A stretch of 6,141 nucleotides of DNA from an uncultured Erysipelotrichaceae bacterium (GTDB lineage Bacteria; Bacillota_I; Bacilli_A; RFN20; CAG-826), in contig CADCJP010000048.1 in NCBI GenBank assembly GCA_902801805.1, positions 1-6,141 of the forward strand, in the 5' to 3' direction. Shown here one piece after another: positions 5,661-6,141 of the stretch; position 1 is the stretch's first letter, and every line of letters starts with the position of its first letter. The notes below the pieces were generated by a model. The model saw only the letters and a program-made list of their open reading frames with translations. It was not told the DNA's origin and did no database searches. Position numbers and translations under genes: made by a program.

Positions 5661-6141
5661 ATGTTCAAATCAATACTCAAAGTCTTGAAGAGCGTCAGGG
5701 AATATAAAATATTCGCCATCATCACTCCTTTATTCATGATTGGTGAAGCAGCTGTTGAATGCTTCTTACCATATGTCATGTCTGAATTTGTGGGAATGAT
5801 TGAGGCTGTTAATAGCATTGAAGAATTAGTGCCTTATTTCATTTTAATCTTCGCCATGACTATCGTTTCTATTACATGCGGTATTTTAGGTGGTAGATTT
5901 GCTTCCTATGCGGCATGTGGTTTCGCTAAAAACTTAAGAAAAGATTTATACGAAAAAGTCGAATCATTCTCCTTTGAGAATATCGACCATTTCCATGCTT
6001 CTAGCTTAGTGACTAGAATGACCACTGACGTCACCAATACACAAAACTCATTTGCGATGACCATTAGAATCGTTGTGAGAGCACCATTAATGCTCATTTT
6101 CTCCGCGATTATGGCGTTCGTTGTCGGTGGTAACATGGCCT
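5661..6141 (+). CDS. ABC exporter half-transporter, N-terminal part (3' end outside window)
   Basis: The first 160 codons encode the start of a type I ABC exporter, in which a six-helix membrane domain is followed by an ATPase domain. Only the membrane part is present. Helix 1 is about residues 17-40, helix 2 about 57-80, and helix 3 begins near 141. Between helices 2 and 3 is the long cytoplasmic extension with the signature NLRKDLYEKVESFSFENID (91-109) and SSLVTRMTTDVTNTQN (114-129), characteristic of the MsbA/BmrA-like and heterodimeric multidrug exporters. The Walker motifs and any partner subunit would lie to the right. The gene has its own strong promoter, a spacer palindrome and a good ribosome site, so it is probably the first gene of a regulated export operon. 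It is divergent from glf. Whether it exports a drug, lipid or peptide cannot be told from this fragment. Confidence 0.9.
   Translation, partial: MFKSILKVLKSVREYKIFAIITPLFMIGEAAVECFLPYVMSEFVGMIEAVNSIEELVPYFILIFAMTIVSITCGILGGRFASYAACGFAKNLRKDLYEKVESFSFENIDHFHASSLVTRMTTDVTNTQNSFAMTIRIVVRAPLMLIFSAIMAFVVGGNMA

Noticed and set aside
5621..6136. Two minus-strand frames opposite the ABC exporter start
   Set aside because: The plus strand here has a consensus promoter, a ribosome site and a clear ABC exporter N-terminus. The reverse frames show no family features.
1..6141. Mycoplasma-type code (TGA read as Trp)
   Set aside because: Tryptophan is encoded by TGG throughout, no in-frame TGA occurs inside the complete genes, and the MFS gene ends at a TGA.

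Overview
This A+T-rich window looks like chromosomal DNA of a low-GC Firmicute (Bacilli), probably an uncultured gut or rumen lineage near Erysipelotrichales/RF39. That placement is inferred from codon choice (AGA for Arg, A/T-ending codons), strong AGGAG-type ribosome sites, TTGACA/TATAAT-like promoters and the protein families. Tryptophan is always TGG, and TGA ends the first gene, so the genetic code is the standard bacterial one, not the Mycoplasma one.

Layout. (1) Positions 1-2484, rightward: the 3' part of a sugar-type MFS permease, overlapped by 26 bp with a complete glycoside hydrolase family 2 enzyme. This reads as a glycoside uptake-and-cleavage operon whose start lies left of the window. 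(2) Positions 2468-3154, leftward: a small HTH (Xre-type) regulator with a four-helix membrane tail, convergent with the hydrolase and overlapping it by 17 bp. Its upstream region carries a promoter and a cluster of GGTTG repeats that could be its own operator. (3) Positions 3290-5554, leftward: UDP-galactopyranose mutase (glf), then a family 2 glycosyltransferase and an intrinsic terminator. Each gene appears to have its own promoter, and neither has a recognisable Shine-Dalgarno site at normal spacing. Together they suggest synthesis and transfer of galactofuranose onto a surface glycan or glycolipid. (4) Positions 5599-6141, rightward: a strong promoter with a perfect palindrome filling its spacer, followed by the 5' part of an ABC exporter half-transporter that runs off the window.

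The most informative non-coding DNA is the 100 bp between glf and the ABC gene. It holds back-to-back promoters, two perfect palindromes and a glf promoter placed so close to the start codon that the mRNA may be leaderless. I see no mobile element, CRISPR array, tRNA or rRNA, and no clear evidence of an entirely new system. The novel points are mostly regulatory, plus sequence variants near active sites in the hydrolase and the mutase.
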